From JACKNG01 sp050184115 (lineage in GTDB: Bacteria; Pseudomonadota; Gammaproteobacteria; Ga0077536), in contig JBFXAQ010000008.1 of assembly GCA_050184115.1 (NCBI GenBank), forward strand, positions 124,001 through 188,000: a DNA stretch of 64,000 bases, read 5' to 3'. The number at the start of each line of letters is the position of its first letter. The first letter of the stretch is position 1. The position numbers were made by a program, and so were the translations under genes. The notes beneath the pieces are model-generated. The model ran no database searches. It saw nothing but the letters and a program-made list of their open reading frames with translations, and had not been told where the DNA came from. Shown here in pieces: positions 16,641 through 27,556 of the stretch.

Positions 16641-17381
16641 TCAATCGGCCGGTGTGGCCACGCTGGCAGCAGCGTCCTCGCCCGGGTCCTCCGGCTCGTC
16701 GGCACCGGCTGCGTTCTCCGGCGCATCCGGCTCCGGCAGTACGTAGGGCGCGACCTGCACCAGCACGCCGAACAACGGGTGGTCGAAATAGTGCGTCTCG
16801 CGCAGCTTGACCCTGCGCGTCTCGGCGAGGCGCACCGGCGTGCCATCGTGGTCATAGACGAAATCGACCTCGACGTGCAGCAGCCGCGCGACCTTGATGG
16901 CAACCGTGCCCTCGACCCGCGGTGTGCGCGCCAGCGGCACCCCCCCCGGCCCGAGCCGGATCGGCGCCGCGCCGCCCTCGTCGAGGTCCGACAGGTAGAC
17001 GCGCCGCGCCCCGGCAACACCGAAGCTCGGCTGACGCCAGGCCGCCGCCAGCAGCAGTTCGTAATCACCCGACGCGACCCGCGCGGCAGCGCCGGCGAGG
17101 CGACGCTCGGCGCGTGGCAACGGCCGGAAGGCGACCTCGACCGGCGCGGCTCCGGGCAATGCACCCGGTTCGTCGGCGAGATCTGGCAGTTCGGTGACGA
17201 GGCGCATGGCACTGTCGTAGTCCGGCAGGCTGGCGAGCGCCGGAAACATCTCGCCGCTGCTGTTGAGTGTGCCGGCGTGCCGGAACACCACCACCTCGAC
17301 CTGGTACCAGCGTGCCCAGACCGCCGGCGACGCCAGCAGCAGCAGCAGAGCGCACAGCGCAGCCCGTTCAAGCCGCCGCAT
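16641..17381 (-). CDS. csiV: CsiV-like exported protein
   Basis: A 246-residue protein with a signal peptide (hydrophobic residues 8-21, cleavage near AVWA). The mature part begins RWYQVEVVVFRH, the conserved opening of the CsiV family, proteins first linked to peptidoglycan and cell shape in Vibrio. Later parts include the acidic, Ala-rich low-complexity tail (about 215-246). Its start overlaps the end of mfd by 14 nt, the usual neighbourhood for this family in Gammaproteobacteria, where csiV follows mfd. Confidence 0.8.
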   Translation of the reverse strand: MRRLERAALCALLLLLASPAVWARWYQVEVVVFRHAGTLNSSGEMFPALASLPDYDSAMRLVTELPDLADEPGALPGAAPVEVAFRPLPRAERRLAGAAARVASGDYELLLAAAWRQPSFGVAGARRVYLSDLDEGGAAPIRLGPGGVPLARTPRVEGTVAIKVARLLHVEVDFVYDHDGTPVRLAETRRVKLRETHYFDHPLFGVLVQVAPYVLPEPDAPENAAGADEPEDPGEDAAASVATPAD

Positions 17382-20300
17382 GGCGACGGGCGAAGCGGTT
17401 GAACAGGGTCCTGAGTTCCTCAAAGCGCGCTTGCGCATCGGGCAATTCCTTCACCAGCCGCAACTTGTCACCGCCATCGAAGCGGTAGTCGGGATCGGTC
17501 TGCACGAGTTCGATGATGCTCATCGGGTCGATGTTCGGCTGCGCGTGGAATTCGATCCGCCCGCCGCGGCTGCCGAGATCGATGCGGCGGATGCCGAGGC
17601 GTTCCGCGTCGAGCTTGAACGATGTTACACGAAAGAGATTCTCGACCGGCGCGTCGAACACGCCGAAGCGGTCGATGATCTCCTCGCGCAGGTCGGACAG
17701 CTCCTCGGCGCTGCGGCTCGACGCGATGCGCTTGTAGAGGATGAGCCGCGCATGCACGTCGGGCAGGTAATCCTCGGGCAGCAGGGCGGCGATGTGGAGC
17801 TCGACTTCGACCCGCGCGTCCATGGCGTCGTCGAGGTCGATGCCGCGCCCCGCTTTGAGCGCGCTGACGGTACGGTTGAGCAACTCGGAGTAGAGACCGA
17901 AGCCGATCTCCTGGATGTGACCGCTCTGCTCGTCGCCGAGGATCTCGCCGGCGCCGCGGATCTCGAGGTCGTGGGTGGCCAGGGTGAAGCCGACACCGAG
18001 TTCCTCCAGCGATTCGATCGCTTCGAGGCGCTTGATCGCGTCCTGGGTCATGGCCTTGCGGTGCGGGACCACGAGGTAGGCGTAGGCGCGGTGATGCGAG
18101 CGCCCGACGCGTCCGCGCAGCTGGTAGAGCTGGGCGAGGCCGAACTTGTCGGCGCGGTTGATAATGATGGTGTTGGCGTTGGGTACGTCGATACCGGTCT
18201 CGATGATCGTGGTGCACACCAGCACGTTGCAGCGGCCGTGGTAGAAATCGAGCATCACGCGCTCGAGGGCCGATTCGCGCATCTGGCCGTGGGCGACCGC
18301 GATGCGCGCCTCGGGCACGATGGCGGCGAGATCGTCAGCCTTCTGCTGGATGTTCTCCACCTCGTTGTGCACGAGGTAGACCTGTCCGCCACGTCCGATC
18401 TCGCGCAGGATGGCCTCGCGCAACAGGGCGTCGGCCCATTCGCGCACGAAGGTCTTGATGGCCAGGCGTTTCTGCGGCGGGGTGGCGATGATCGACAGCT
18501 CGCGGGTACCCGATAGCGCCATGTTGAGCGTGCGCGGGATCGGCGTTGCCGTCAGGGTGAGGATGTCGACATCGGCGCGCAGGGCCTTGATCTGCTCCTT
18601 CTGGCGCACGCCGAAGCGGTGTTCCTCGTCGACCACGAGCAAGCCCAGGTTCTTGAACTTGACCTGCTTGCCGAGCAGCTTGTGGGTGCCGACGACGATG
18701 TCGACGGTGCCGTTGCGCAAACCGTCGAGGGTCGCGCGCGTGCTGGCGGCATCGCGGAAGCGCGACAACTGCTCGATGCGCACCGGCCAGTCGGCGAAGC
18801 GGTCGCGCAGGGTCTCGTAGTGCTGACCGGCGAGCAACGTGGTCGGCACCAGGATGGCGACCTGGAAGCCGTCGTTGACGGCGACGAAGGCCGCGCGCAT
18901 GGCGACCTCGGTCTTGCCGAAGCCGACGTCGCCGCAGATGAGTCGGTCCATCGGTTGCTCGCGGCCCATGTCGGTGACCACCGCGGCAACGGCGTCGAGC
19001 TGGTCGGCCGTCTCTTCGAAGGGGAAGCCCTGCTCGAACGCGGCCAGGGCACGCGCGTCGACCTTGAAGGCATGGCCACGGCGCGCGGCCCGGCGGGCGT
19101 GCAGTTCGAGCAGCTCGGCGGCGACGTCGCGGATCTTCTCCGCCGCTTTGCGCCGCGCCTTGTCCCACTGCCCGCTGCCGAGCTTGTGCAGAGGCGCGTG
19201 GTCGGGATCGACGCCCGAGTAACGGCTGATGAGATCGAGCGCGCTGACCGGCACGTAGAGGTTGTCGCCGTCGGCGTACTCGATCTTGATGAATTCGTTG
19301 GTGATGCCGCCGACGGTGAGGACCTCGAGGCCCCGGTAACGGCCGACGCCATGGCGTTCGTGGACCACGGGCGCGCCGACGGTGAGTTCGGTCAGGTTGC
19401 GGATGACCGCCTCGTTGTCAGCGGTAGACCGCCGGCGCCGGCGTTGCTGGGCGCGCTCGCCGAACAGCTGCGCTTCGGTCAGCAGGCTGAGGCGCGGTTG
19501 CTCGAGCTCGGCACCCTCGGCAACCGCGCCGACGGCGATGCCGACCGCGTGGTCGGCGGTGAGGAAGTCGGCGAAGGAATCGAAGGCGCGTGGCCGGAAG
19601 GCCTGTTCGCGGAACAGCTCGAGCAGGGTCTCGCGGCGGCCGAGCGAATCGGCCACGAACAGCACGCGCCCGTCGGCGCGGCGGACGTGTTCGGCGAGCA
19701 GCGCGAACGGTTCGGCGGCGCGCGCGTCGACCGGTACGCGCACCGGCGCACGGCTGGCGAAAACCGTGCTGCTGTCGCCGGCCAGCTCGAGCCCGCCGAC
19801 ATCGATACGTGTGAACGGCTCCAGCGCGGCCTCCAGCTCGTCGTGGCTGGCGAACACCCGCGCCGGGCGGCACAGTGGCCGCTCGACGTCGTGACGCAGC
19901 GACTCGTAGCGCTCGGCGACAGTGTGTTCGAATTGCGCCGCGCCCTCGGCCACGCCTTCCTCGAACACCACCACGGTGTCGGCCGGGAGGTAGGCGCAGA
20001 GGGTGTCGAGCTCGTCGAAGAAGAGCGACAGGTAATACTCGATGCCGGCCGGCGCGAGCCCTTCCGAGACATCCTGGTAGAGCGTCGACTGCTGCGTGCG
20101 ATTGCCCTCGAACTCGAGCCGCCAGGCGCGGCGGAACTCGCGGACGGCGGACTCGTCGAGCGGGAACTCGCGCGCCGGCAGCAACTCGACACTGTCGACG
20201 GCATCGGTCGAGCGCTGGGAGTCGATATCGAACAGGCGCAGGGTCTCGATCTCGTCGTCGAGAAGATCGATGCGGAAAGGGCTCTCGGCACCCATCGGGA

Positions 20301-20886
20301 AGACATCGATCAGTGAACCGCGCACGGCGAAATCGCCGTGCTCACCAACCTGCGCGCAGGCACGGTAGCCACCCGCCTCGAGGCGCCGCCGGAAGGCGTC
20401 GCGATCAAGGGTATCGCCGACACGCAGGCTGAACGAGCGCCCCTCCAGCCATGCCCGCGGCGCAAGCCGGTGCAACGCCGTCGACGCGGCCACGATGACC
20501 ACGCCGCGCTCGAGCTGCGGCAGGCGGCTGAGTGTGGCGATGCGCTCGGAGGTGATGTCCTGGTAGGGGCTGAAGCGATCGTAGGGCAAGGTTTCCCAGT
20601 CTGGCAGCGCCAGCAGCGGCAGGCCGGGGGCGAAGAAGGCCAGCTCCTGCTCTAGACGCATGGCACCGCTGGCGTCGGCCGTGATGACCACGAACGGGCG
20701 CTCGACGCGGCTCGCCGCGGCCGCCAGCGCCATCGAACGGGCCGTGCCGTAGAGCCGTGACCAGCGTGCGCGCGTACCCGGTGCGCCCGGCGACGGCGGA
20801 TCGAGAACGCTGCAGGCGCCGGTCGCGTCGACACTCGTGTCGGCGCGGCGCGACGCGCGACCGGGCCCGACCGCCCCTGCGATCAT
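17368..20886 (-). CDS. mfd: Transcription-repair coupling factor Mfd
   Basis: Mfd removes stalled RNA polymerase and recruits UvrA to lesions. The 1172-residue product has the UvrB-homology N-terminal module (PDWETLPYDRFSPYQDITSERI), the RNA-polymerase interaction domain (GAPVVHERHGVGRYRGL, about 520-600), then a RecG-like motor with Walker A GDVGFGKTEVAMRAA, a DEEH box in LLVVDEEHRFGVRQ and TLTATPIPRTLNMAL, QLRGRVGRS, and a C-terminal TRCF domain. ATG at 20886 overlaps the pyrF stop by 4 nt (ATGA), which I prefer to the codon at 20907. Confidence 0.97.
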   Translation of the reverse strand: MIAGAVGPGRASRRADTSVDATGACSVLDPPSPGAPGTRARWSRLYGTARSMALAAAASRVERPFVVITADASGAMRLEQELAFFAPGLPLLALPDWETLPYDRFSPYQDITSERIATLSRLPQLERGVVIVAASTALHRLAPRAWLEGRSFSLRVGDTLDRDAFRRRLEAGGYRACAQVGEHGDFAVRGSLIDVFPMGAESPFRIDLLDDEIETLRLFDIDSQRSTDAVDSVELLPAREFPLDESAVREFRRAWRLEFEGNRTQQSTLYQDVSEGLAPAGIEYYLSLFFDELDTLCAYLPADTVVVFEEGVAEGAAQFEHTVAERYESLRHDVERPLCRPARVFASHDELEAALEPFTRIDVGGLELAGDSSTVFASRAPVRVPVDARAAEPFALLAEHVRRADGRVLFVADSLGRRETLLELFREQAFRPRAFDSFADFLTADHAVGIAVGAVAEGAELEQPRLSLLTEAQLFGERAQQRRRRRSTADNEAVIRNLTELTVGAPVVHERHGVGRYRGLEVLTVGGITNEFIKIEYADGDNLYVPVSALDLISRYSGVDPDHAPLHKLGSGQWDKARRKAAEKIRDVAAELLELHARRAARRGHAFKVDARALAAFEQGFPFEETADQLDAVAAVVTDMGREQPMDRLICGDVGFGKTEVAMRAAFVAVNDGFQVAILVPTTLLAGQHYETLRDRFADWPVRIEQLSRFRDAASTRATLDGLRNGTVDIVVGTHKLLGKQVKFKNLGLLVVDEEHRFGVRQKEQIKALRADVDILTLTATPIPRTLNMALSGTRELSIIATPPQKRLAIKTFVREWADALLREAILREIGRGGQVYLVHNEVENIQQKADDLAAIVPEARIAVAHGQMRESALERVMLDFYHGRCNVLVCTTIIETGIDVPNANTIIINRADKFGLAQLYQLRGRVGRSHHRAYAYLVVPHRKAMTQDAIKRLEAIESLEELGVGFTLATHDLEIRGAGEILGDEQSGHIQEIGFGLYSELLNRTVSALKAGRGIDLDDAMDARVEVELHIAALLPEDYLPDVHARLILYKRIASSRSAEELSDLREEIIDRFGVFDAPVENLFRVTSFKLDAERLGIRRIDLGSRGGRIEFHAQPNIDPMSIIELVQTDPDYRFDGGDKLRLVKELPDAQARFEELRTLFNRFARRHAAA

Positions 20887-21596
20887 GCGCGCGCGGCCTC
20901 GTGACACTCGGCGGTGATGGCCGCGACCGCCGCGGCGGGGTCGGCGGCGCGGGTCACTGGCCGCCCGACGACGAGGTAGCTGGCACCTGCAGCGATCGCG
21001 TTACCCGGGGTGGCGGTACGCACCTGATCGTCCTGCGCGGCCCCGGCCGGGCGCACGCCGGGGGTGACCAGGGCAAAATCCGGCTCGAGGCAGGCACGCA
21101 AGGGCGCGATCTCGAGTGGCGAGCAGACCACGCCATCGAGACCGCAATTCGCCGCCAGCGTCGCCAGGCGCACGACCTGCTCGGCGGCCGTCGCTGCCAC
21201 ACCGACCTCGCCGAGCGCGAGGTCGTCGAGACTGGTCAGCACCGTCACCGCGATCAACAAGGGGCGCCGGTCGCAGGCCGCGAGCGCCTCGGCGGCGGCG
21301 AGCATCATCGCCCGGCCGCCACCCGCATGGACATTGACCATCCAGCAGCCGAGTTCGGCAGCGGCGCGGCAGGCGCCGGCCACCGTGTTGGGGATGTCGT
21401 GGAACTTGAGGTCGAGGAACACTTCGAAACCACGCGCGGTCAGTGTGCGCACGGACTCGGGGCCGGCGCGCGTGAACAGCTCCTTGCCGACCTTGACCCG
21501 GCAGCTGGCGGGGTCGAGCCGTTCGGCGAGTGCGAGCGCGCCGGGTAAGGTGTCGAAATCGAGGGCGACGATGACGGGACGGTCGTTACGGTTCAT
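20883..21596 (-). CDS. pyrF: Orotidine 5'-phosphate decarboxylase
   Basis: PyrF decarboxylates OMP to UMP. The 237-residue protein shows IVALDFDT near the N terminus, KVGKELFTRAGP, the catalytic Lys-Asp network in DLKFHDIPNTV and the phosphate-binding end VVGRPVTRAADP. ATG at 21596 (MNRNDRPV) is preferred to GTG at 21605; no strong ribosome site is visible for either. It is upstream of and overlaps mfd by 4 nt, and follows lapB by 126 nt. Confidence 0.95.
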   Translation of the reverse strand: MNRNDRPVIVALDFDTLPGALALAERLDPASCRVKVGKELFTRAGPESVRTLTARGFEVFLDLKFHDIPNTVAGACRAAAELGCWMVNVHAGGGRAMMLAAAEALAACDRRPLLIAVTVLTSLDDLALGEVGVAATAAEQVVRLATLAANCGLDGVVCSPLEIAPLRACLEPDFALVTPGVRPAGAAQDDQVRTATPGNAIAAGASYLVVGRPVTRAADPAAAVAAITAECHEAARA

Positions 21597-21722
21597 GTCG
21601 GGCACGGCGGCAGATCAGCGACGCGCCACACGGCGGGGCCGGTGGCGGTGGAGGCGCGCAGTCTACACGCTGCGGGCGGCGGGCGCAGGCGCGCGGTGCC
21701 CCTCCTCTCCGCCGCGCCGCGT

Positions 21723-22904
21723 CTATTCGCCCTCGAGCCCGTGTAGCGGTTTGATGGTGTTCCAGCCCTGGCAGCTCGGGCACTGCCAATGGAGGCTGCG
21801 GCCGCGGAAGCCACAATTGGAGCAGGTGAAGCTCGCCTTGTTGGCGATGAGGGCGTTGGTCAGCTTCTTGAGTAACAACAGGTTCTCGCGCGCTTCGCCG
21901 GTGGCACCGTCGAGGGCGTAGTCGACGAGGCGGTCGATGCCACGCACTGTGGGCCGGGTATCGAGTTCCGTGACCAGACGCGCCTTGGCCTCGGCGCCGC
22001 GCCCTGCCTCGTCGAGGATGCGAGTCAGGGTGAGCACCGGTGTAGTGCCGGCGTGGAGATCGCACAGGCGCTCGAGGTAGGCGCGCAGCTCGTCCATCTG
22101 CCCGAGCTGGCGGTAGCACTCGACCAGCGGCGGCATCGCTTCGGCGAGGAAGGCCCGATCCTGGCGCTCGATACCCTCGAGGTGGCGGATGGCAGCCTCG
22201 TAAGCGCCGACGGTCATGGCAAGGCCCGCCTGCATCAGGCTCGCGCGTACGCAGCGCGGATCGGCGGCGAGGGCCATGCGCAACTTGTCGCTGGCGTCCT
22301 CGGCGTTGCCATCGGCAATCAGCTGCTCGGCCTGTTCGCACAGGTAGTGGGCGCGCCGCGGCGCCAGGTCGCGGTTGGCCAGTTTTTCCAGCCGCTCCGT
22401 GTACTCGAGCGCCTTGGCCCAGTCACGTTCCTGCTGGTAGATGTCGACCAGGTGACCGATGGCCTGGCGCTGATGAGCGCCGATGTCGAGCAGTTCCTTG
22501 AACAGGCTCTCGGCGCGATCGAGCAGACCCGAGCGCATGTAATCGAGACCGAGTTCGAACAGCGCCGTAGAACGGTGCTCGAACTCGAGTTGTGGTCGCG
22601 CGACGAGGTTCTGGTGAATGCGGATGGCGCGGTCGACCTCGCCGCGACGACGGAACAGGTTGCCGAGTGCGAGGTGGGTCTCGACGGTCTCGGACTCCAC
22701 TTCGAGGACTTTCAGGAAGACCTCGATGGCCTTGTCGGGGCGGTCTTCGAGCAGGTAGTTCAGGCCGCGGAAGTAATCCGACGACATGCCGCTGGCATGC
22801 TTGCCGCGTTTGCGTTCGAGATCCTTGCGACCGTAGTACCAGCCGGACAGCGCCGCCACCGGCAGCAGGCAGACGACCAGCGCGAAGAGTATCTCAGTGG
22901 GCAT
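21723..22904 (-). CDS. lapB: Lipopolysaccharide assembly protein LapB
   Basis: LapB (YciM) couples LPS synthesis to need by steering LpxC to FtsH proteolysis. The 393-residue protein has an N-terminal membrane anchor (about 4-24), a series of TPR-like helical repeats (about 40-340) and a C-terminal rubredoxin-type metal site with Cys361, Cys364, Cys375 and Cys378 (CSNC and CPSC). All hallmark parts are complete. The start overlaps lapA by 11 nt. Confidence 0.96.
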   Translation of the reverse strand: MPTEILFALVVCLLPVAALSGWYYGRKDLERKRGKHASGMSSDYFRGLNYLLEDRPDKAIEVFLKVLEVESETVETHLALGNLFRRRGEVDRAIRIHQNLVARPQLEFEHRSTALFELGLDYMRSGLLDRAESLFKELLDIGAHQRQAIGHLVDIYQQERDWAKALEYTERLEKLANRDLAPRRAHYLCEQAEQLIADGNAEDASDKLRMALAADPRCVRASLMQAGLAMTVGAYEAAIRHLEGIERQDRAFLAEAMPPLVECYRQLGQMDELRAYLERLCDLHAGTTPVLTLTRILDEAGRGAEAKARLVTELDTRPTVRGIDRLVDYALDGATGEARENLLLLKKLTNALIANKASFTCSNCGFRGRSLHWQCPSCQGWNTIKPLHGLEGE

Positions 22905-23187
22905 CTTTGAGCGTGGCGGCGCGCAGGCTCGCCACCTCGCGTTCGACCTGCTCGTTGCGCCGTCCGAGGCGTTTGACCTCGCCCCGCGCCCGCAGCAGGC
23001 TCGCGCTCATCGCGACCACGCCGAGCAGCACGCCGCCGACCAGCACGGCCACGACCACCCATGACAGCTGCACTTCGAGCGTGCCGACGAAATAGTTGAG
23101 AACGACCGGCTGGTCGTTGAGGACGTGGAATCCGAGCCCGGCCAGGGCGACCAGGATCGCGAACGTCAGATAGAGAACTCGTGCCAC
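22894..23187 (-). CDS. lapA: Lipopolysaccharide assembly protein LapA
   Basis: A 97-residue inner-membrane protein with two hydrophobic segments (about 3-22 and 43-65) separated by NDQPVVLNYFVGTLEVQLS, the conserved loop of LapA, and a C-terminal coiled helix. GTG at 23187 is chosen because it starts directly at the first membrane segment, as in the family; no in-frame ATG fits. It overlaps lapB, its functional partner, by 11 nt. Confidence 0.88.
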   Translation of the reverse strand: MARVLYLTFAILVALAGLGFHVLNDQPVVLNYFVGTLEVQLSWVVVAVLVGGVLLGVVAMSASLLRARGEVKRLGRRNEQVEREVASLRAATLKDAH

Positions 23188-23374
23188 CGCGGTCTCCGTG
23201 TCGAGGTTCGGGGACGCCACGGCCTGCTGACGCACCCGCCGGCCCGAATGGCGACTGCACACCCGGCGTTACGCGAGATGCGGCGCCCTGCGCTCCCCGC
23301 CTGTCTAGCTGTTTTGTCCCGTTACCCGCTCTACGACACCGCCCCACCGACTGCCGTCATGGCACGGTCGCGTG

Positions 23375-23719
23375 TCAGTCGTCCGCCTCCGCGTCGCCGT
23401 CGTTGTCACGCGCCAGCCGGATGACCGGCGCGTTGATGGCACCGAGGTTGACGCGCTCGCGCAATTCCTTGCCTGGCTTGAAATGGGGCACGTACTTCGC
23501 CGGCAGCGAGACCGGGTCCCCCGACTTCGGGTTGCGCCCGACGCGCGGGGGACGGTAGTGCAACGAGAAGCTGCCGAAGCCCCGAATCTCGATCCGCTCA
23601 CCCGAGGCCAGGGTCTGCCCCATGTGCTCCAGCATCGTCTTGACCGCGAGTTCGACGTCGCGGTAACCGAGCTGGGACTGCTTCTTGACGAGTGATTCAA
23701 TGAGTTCGGACTTGGTCAT
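23375..23719 (-). CDS. ihfB: Integration host factor subunit beta
   Basis: A 114-residue HU/IHF-family DNA-bending protein. It begins MTKSELIESL and has the central RIEIRGFGSFSLHYRPPRVGRNPKSGDPV segment (DNA-binding arm, with the intercalating Pro in GRNPKSG) and the closing HFKPGKELRERVN. The tail beyond residue 95 (Asp/Glu-rich, ending DAEADD) is an extension relative to the 94-residue E. coli protein. It follows rpsA by 50 nt, as in E. coli and Pseudomonas. Confidence 0.96.
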   Translation of the reverse strand: MTKSELIESLVKKQSQLGYRDVELAVKTMLEHMGQTLASGERIEIRGFGSFSLHYRPPRVGRNPKSGDPVSLPAKYVPHFKPGKELRERVNLGAINAPVIRLARDNDGDAEADD

Positions 23720-23769
23720 TCTCGTTCCCGATTCAAATCAGTCGATGACTCGTTGCCGAGCGCGCCGCC

Positions 23770-25443
<1,674 letters not shown>

Positions 25444-25470
25444 GATGATGTCGTAAAAAGAAAGCCTGCC
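25444..25470 (-). promoter_or_regulatory. SD-less, AU-rich rpsA translation start region
   Basis: The 27 nt before the rpsA ATG contain the AT-rich CTTTCTTTTTACGACATC stretch and no Shine-Dalgarno motif. In E. coli a similarly SD-less rpsA leader is what S1 itself autoregulates. The same control here is an inference. Confidence 0.5.
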
Positions 25471-25562
25471 CGACCGCGATTACGTCATCGACGGCGTAAC
25501 GACAGACGTCCTAGTCTCCTGAGTTGAGTTGACGAGACGGCCCGGCCCGGGCGAGGGATGAT

Positions 25563-26255
25563 TCAGGTCCGGGCCAGACCACGTTCGCGCACCAGACGCT
25601 TCACCTGATCCTCGACGGCACGGATATCGGCGTGCGTCGTGTCGAGGATGACGGCATCGGTTGCGGGCTTGAGGGGCGAGGCCGCGCGCTCGGTATCACG
25701 CCGATCGCGTTCGGTGATGTCCTCCAAAAGCTGCGCGAGGTTAACACCCATTCCTTTTTCTATCAACTGCTTATGACGCCTCCTCGCACGCTCCTCGGCG
25801 CTCGCGGTGAGGAATATCTTGAGCTCCGCGTCGGGGAAGACGACGGTACCCATGTCGCGCCCGTCGGCGACCAGGCCAGGGGCGAGGCGGAAGGCGCGCT
25901 GGCGTTCGAGCAGGGCCGCGCGAACGGCCGGGTGCGCCGCGACCCGCGAGGCCAGCGCGCCGCAGGCCTCGGTGCGGATGGCGGAGGTGGCGTCGACGCC
26001 GTCCAGCACGACCCGGGTGTCGTCGTCGCCCTCGACGAAGGCGACGTCGAGTGCGAGCGCCAGCGGCGCGACTGCCGCCTCGACGTCGAGGTCCAGCCCG
26101 CGACGTTCGGCGGCCAGCCCCAGGACGCGATAAAGTGCTCCAGAATCAAGGAGATGCCAGCCTATCCATCGCTTCACCAGGCGCGCGATCGTGCCCTTGC
26201 CGGTGCCACTGGGGCCATCGATGGCGATGACCGGGGCCGCTCTCGAGGAGGCCAT
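25563..26255 (-). CDS. cmk: Cytidylate kinase
   Basis: Cmk phosphorylates CMP and dCMP. The 230-residue product has the P-loop GPSGTGKGT (residues 14-22), the substrate loop LDSGALYR, DGRDMGTVVFPDAELKIFLTAS and the lid segment RRDTERAASPLKPATDAVILDTT. Its ATG overlaps the aroA stop by one nucleotide (TGATG). Placement between aroA and rpsA is the standard order. Confidence 0.96.
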   Translation of the reverse strand: MASSRAAPVIAIDGPSGTGKGTIARLVKRWIGWHLLDSGALYRVLGLAAERRGLDLDVEAAVAPLALALDVAFVEGDDDTRVVLDGVDATSAIRTEACGALASRVAAHPAVRAALLERQRAFRLAPGLVADGRDMGTVVFPDAELKIFLTASAEERARRRHKQLIEKGMGVNLAQLLEDITERDRRDTERAASPLKPATDAVILDTTHADIRAVEDQVKRLVRERGLART

Positions 26256-27556
26256 CAGGCGACGATGCCGAGGCCGGCAGCCCGCGCCCGCTCGCCGAAC
26301 TCGGGGAACGAGGTGGCGATGGCGGCGGCGTTGTCGATGACCACCGGACCGCTGGCGCGCAGCGCTGCCATGGCGAAGGCCATCGCGATGCGGTGGTCGC
26401 CGCGGGCATCGACACGTCCGCCACGCAGTTGCCCGCCTGTGATGGCGATGCCATCGGCGAAGGTCTCGCAGGAGATGCCCAGCGCCGCGAGCCCGTCGGC
26501 CATGACCGCGATGCGATCGGATTCCTTGTGGCGCAGTTCCTCCGCACCGTGCAGCACGGTCGTGCCCTCGGCACAGGCCGCGGCGACGAACACGGCCGGG
26601 AACTCGTCGATGGCGAGCGGCACGGTGTGCGGCGGGATCTCGATGGCACGGAGCGACGCGGCGCGGACCGTCAGGTCGGCCACTGGCTCGTCACCGCAGG
26701 CGCGCTCGTCGTCGCGCGTGATGTCGGCGCCCATCGCGGCCAGGATTTCGAGCAGGCCGGTGCGCGTGGGGTTGACGCCGACGCCAGGCAGCTTGAGCGC
26801 GCTGCCCGGCGCGATGCTCGCACCGACGAGGAAGAAAGCGGCCGAGGAGATGTCGGCAGGTACGGTGATCCCGGCCGCGGCCAGGCGCTGGCCGCCGGTG
26901 ATGGCGGCACGGCCACCACCGTAGTCGACCTCGACGCCGAACGCGCCGAGCATGCGCTCGGTGTGATCACGCGTCGGTGCCGGTTCGACCACGCGGGTGG
27001 TGCCGTCGGCGAACAACCCCGCCAGCAGCACTGCCGACTTGACCTGGGCGCTCGCCACCGGCAGGTCGTAGTCGATGGCGTGCAGACGCCGACCGCCGGC
27101 GATGAGAAGTGGCGGCGTCCCGCCCGCCGCCGTCTCAATCAGCGCCCCCATGCGTCCGAGCGGTTCGGCGACGCGTTTCATCGGCCGCCGGCTGAGCGAG
27201 GCGTCACCGGTGAGCGTCGCGGCCACACCGGCGCCGGCGAGGATGCCGGCGAGCAGGCGCATCGAAGTGCCCGAATTGCCGAGGTCGAGCGGCGCACGCG
27301 GCGTCCGCAGGCCGTCAATGCCGACGCCGTGCACGCTGAGACGACCGGGCGCGTGGACGTCGACCGTCACGCCCATGGCGCGGAACGCGTTCATGGTCGA
27401 AACGACGTCCTCCCCCATCAGGCACCCGGACACCTCGGTCACGCCGTCGGCGAGCGCGCCGAGCATGACCGCGCGGTGCGATACCGACTTGTCACCGGGC
27501 ACGGCGACCGCGCCGGCGAGGCGGCCGCCGGGTCGCACTTCGAGGGTTTCATTCAC
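26255..27556 (-). CDS. aroA: 3-phosphoshikimate 1-carboxyvinyltransferase (EPSP synthase)
   Basis: AroA joins PEP to shikimate 3-phosphate. The 433-residue product has VPGDKSVSHRAVMLGALADG (substrate Lys/Ser/Arg), LDLGNSGTSMRLLAG (glyphosate-region loop), IDEFPAVFVAAACAEG and LRHKESDRI. The loop reads GNSGTSMR, with Gly at the position of the PEP-site glycine. GTG at 27556 begins VNETLEVRPGG; its first codons overlap the tyrA stop by 8 nt. Gene order tyrA-aroA-cmk matches Pseudomonas, where tyrA and aroA are often fused; here they are separate. Confidence 0.96.
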   Translation of the reverse strand: MNETLEVRPGGRLAGAVAVPGDKSVSHRAVMLGALADGVTEVSGCLMGEDVVSTMNAFRAMGVTVDVHAPGRLSVHGVGIDGLRTPRAPLDLGNSGTSMRLLAGILAGAGVAATLTGDASLSRRPMKRVAEPLGRMGALIETAAGGTPPLLIAGGRRLHAIDYDLPVASAQVKSAVLLAGLFADGTTRVVEPAPTRDHTERMLGAFGVEVDYGGGRAAITGGQRLAAAGITVPADISSAAFFLVGASIAPGSALKLPGVGVNPTRTGLLEILAAMGADITRDDERACGDEPVADLTVRAASLRAIEIPPHTVPLAIDEFPAVFVAAACAEGTTVLHGAEELRHKESDRIAVMADGLAALGISCETFADGIAITGGQLRGGRVDARGDHRIAMAFAMAALRASGPVVIDNAAAIATSFPEFGERARAAGLGIVA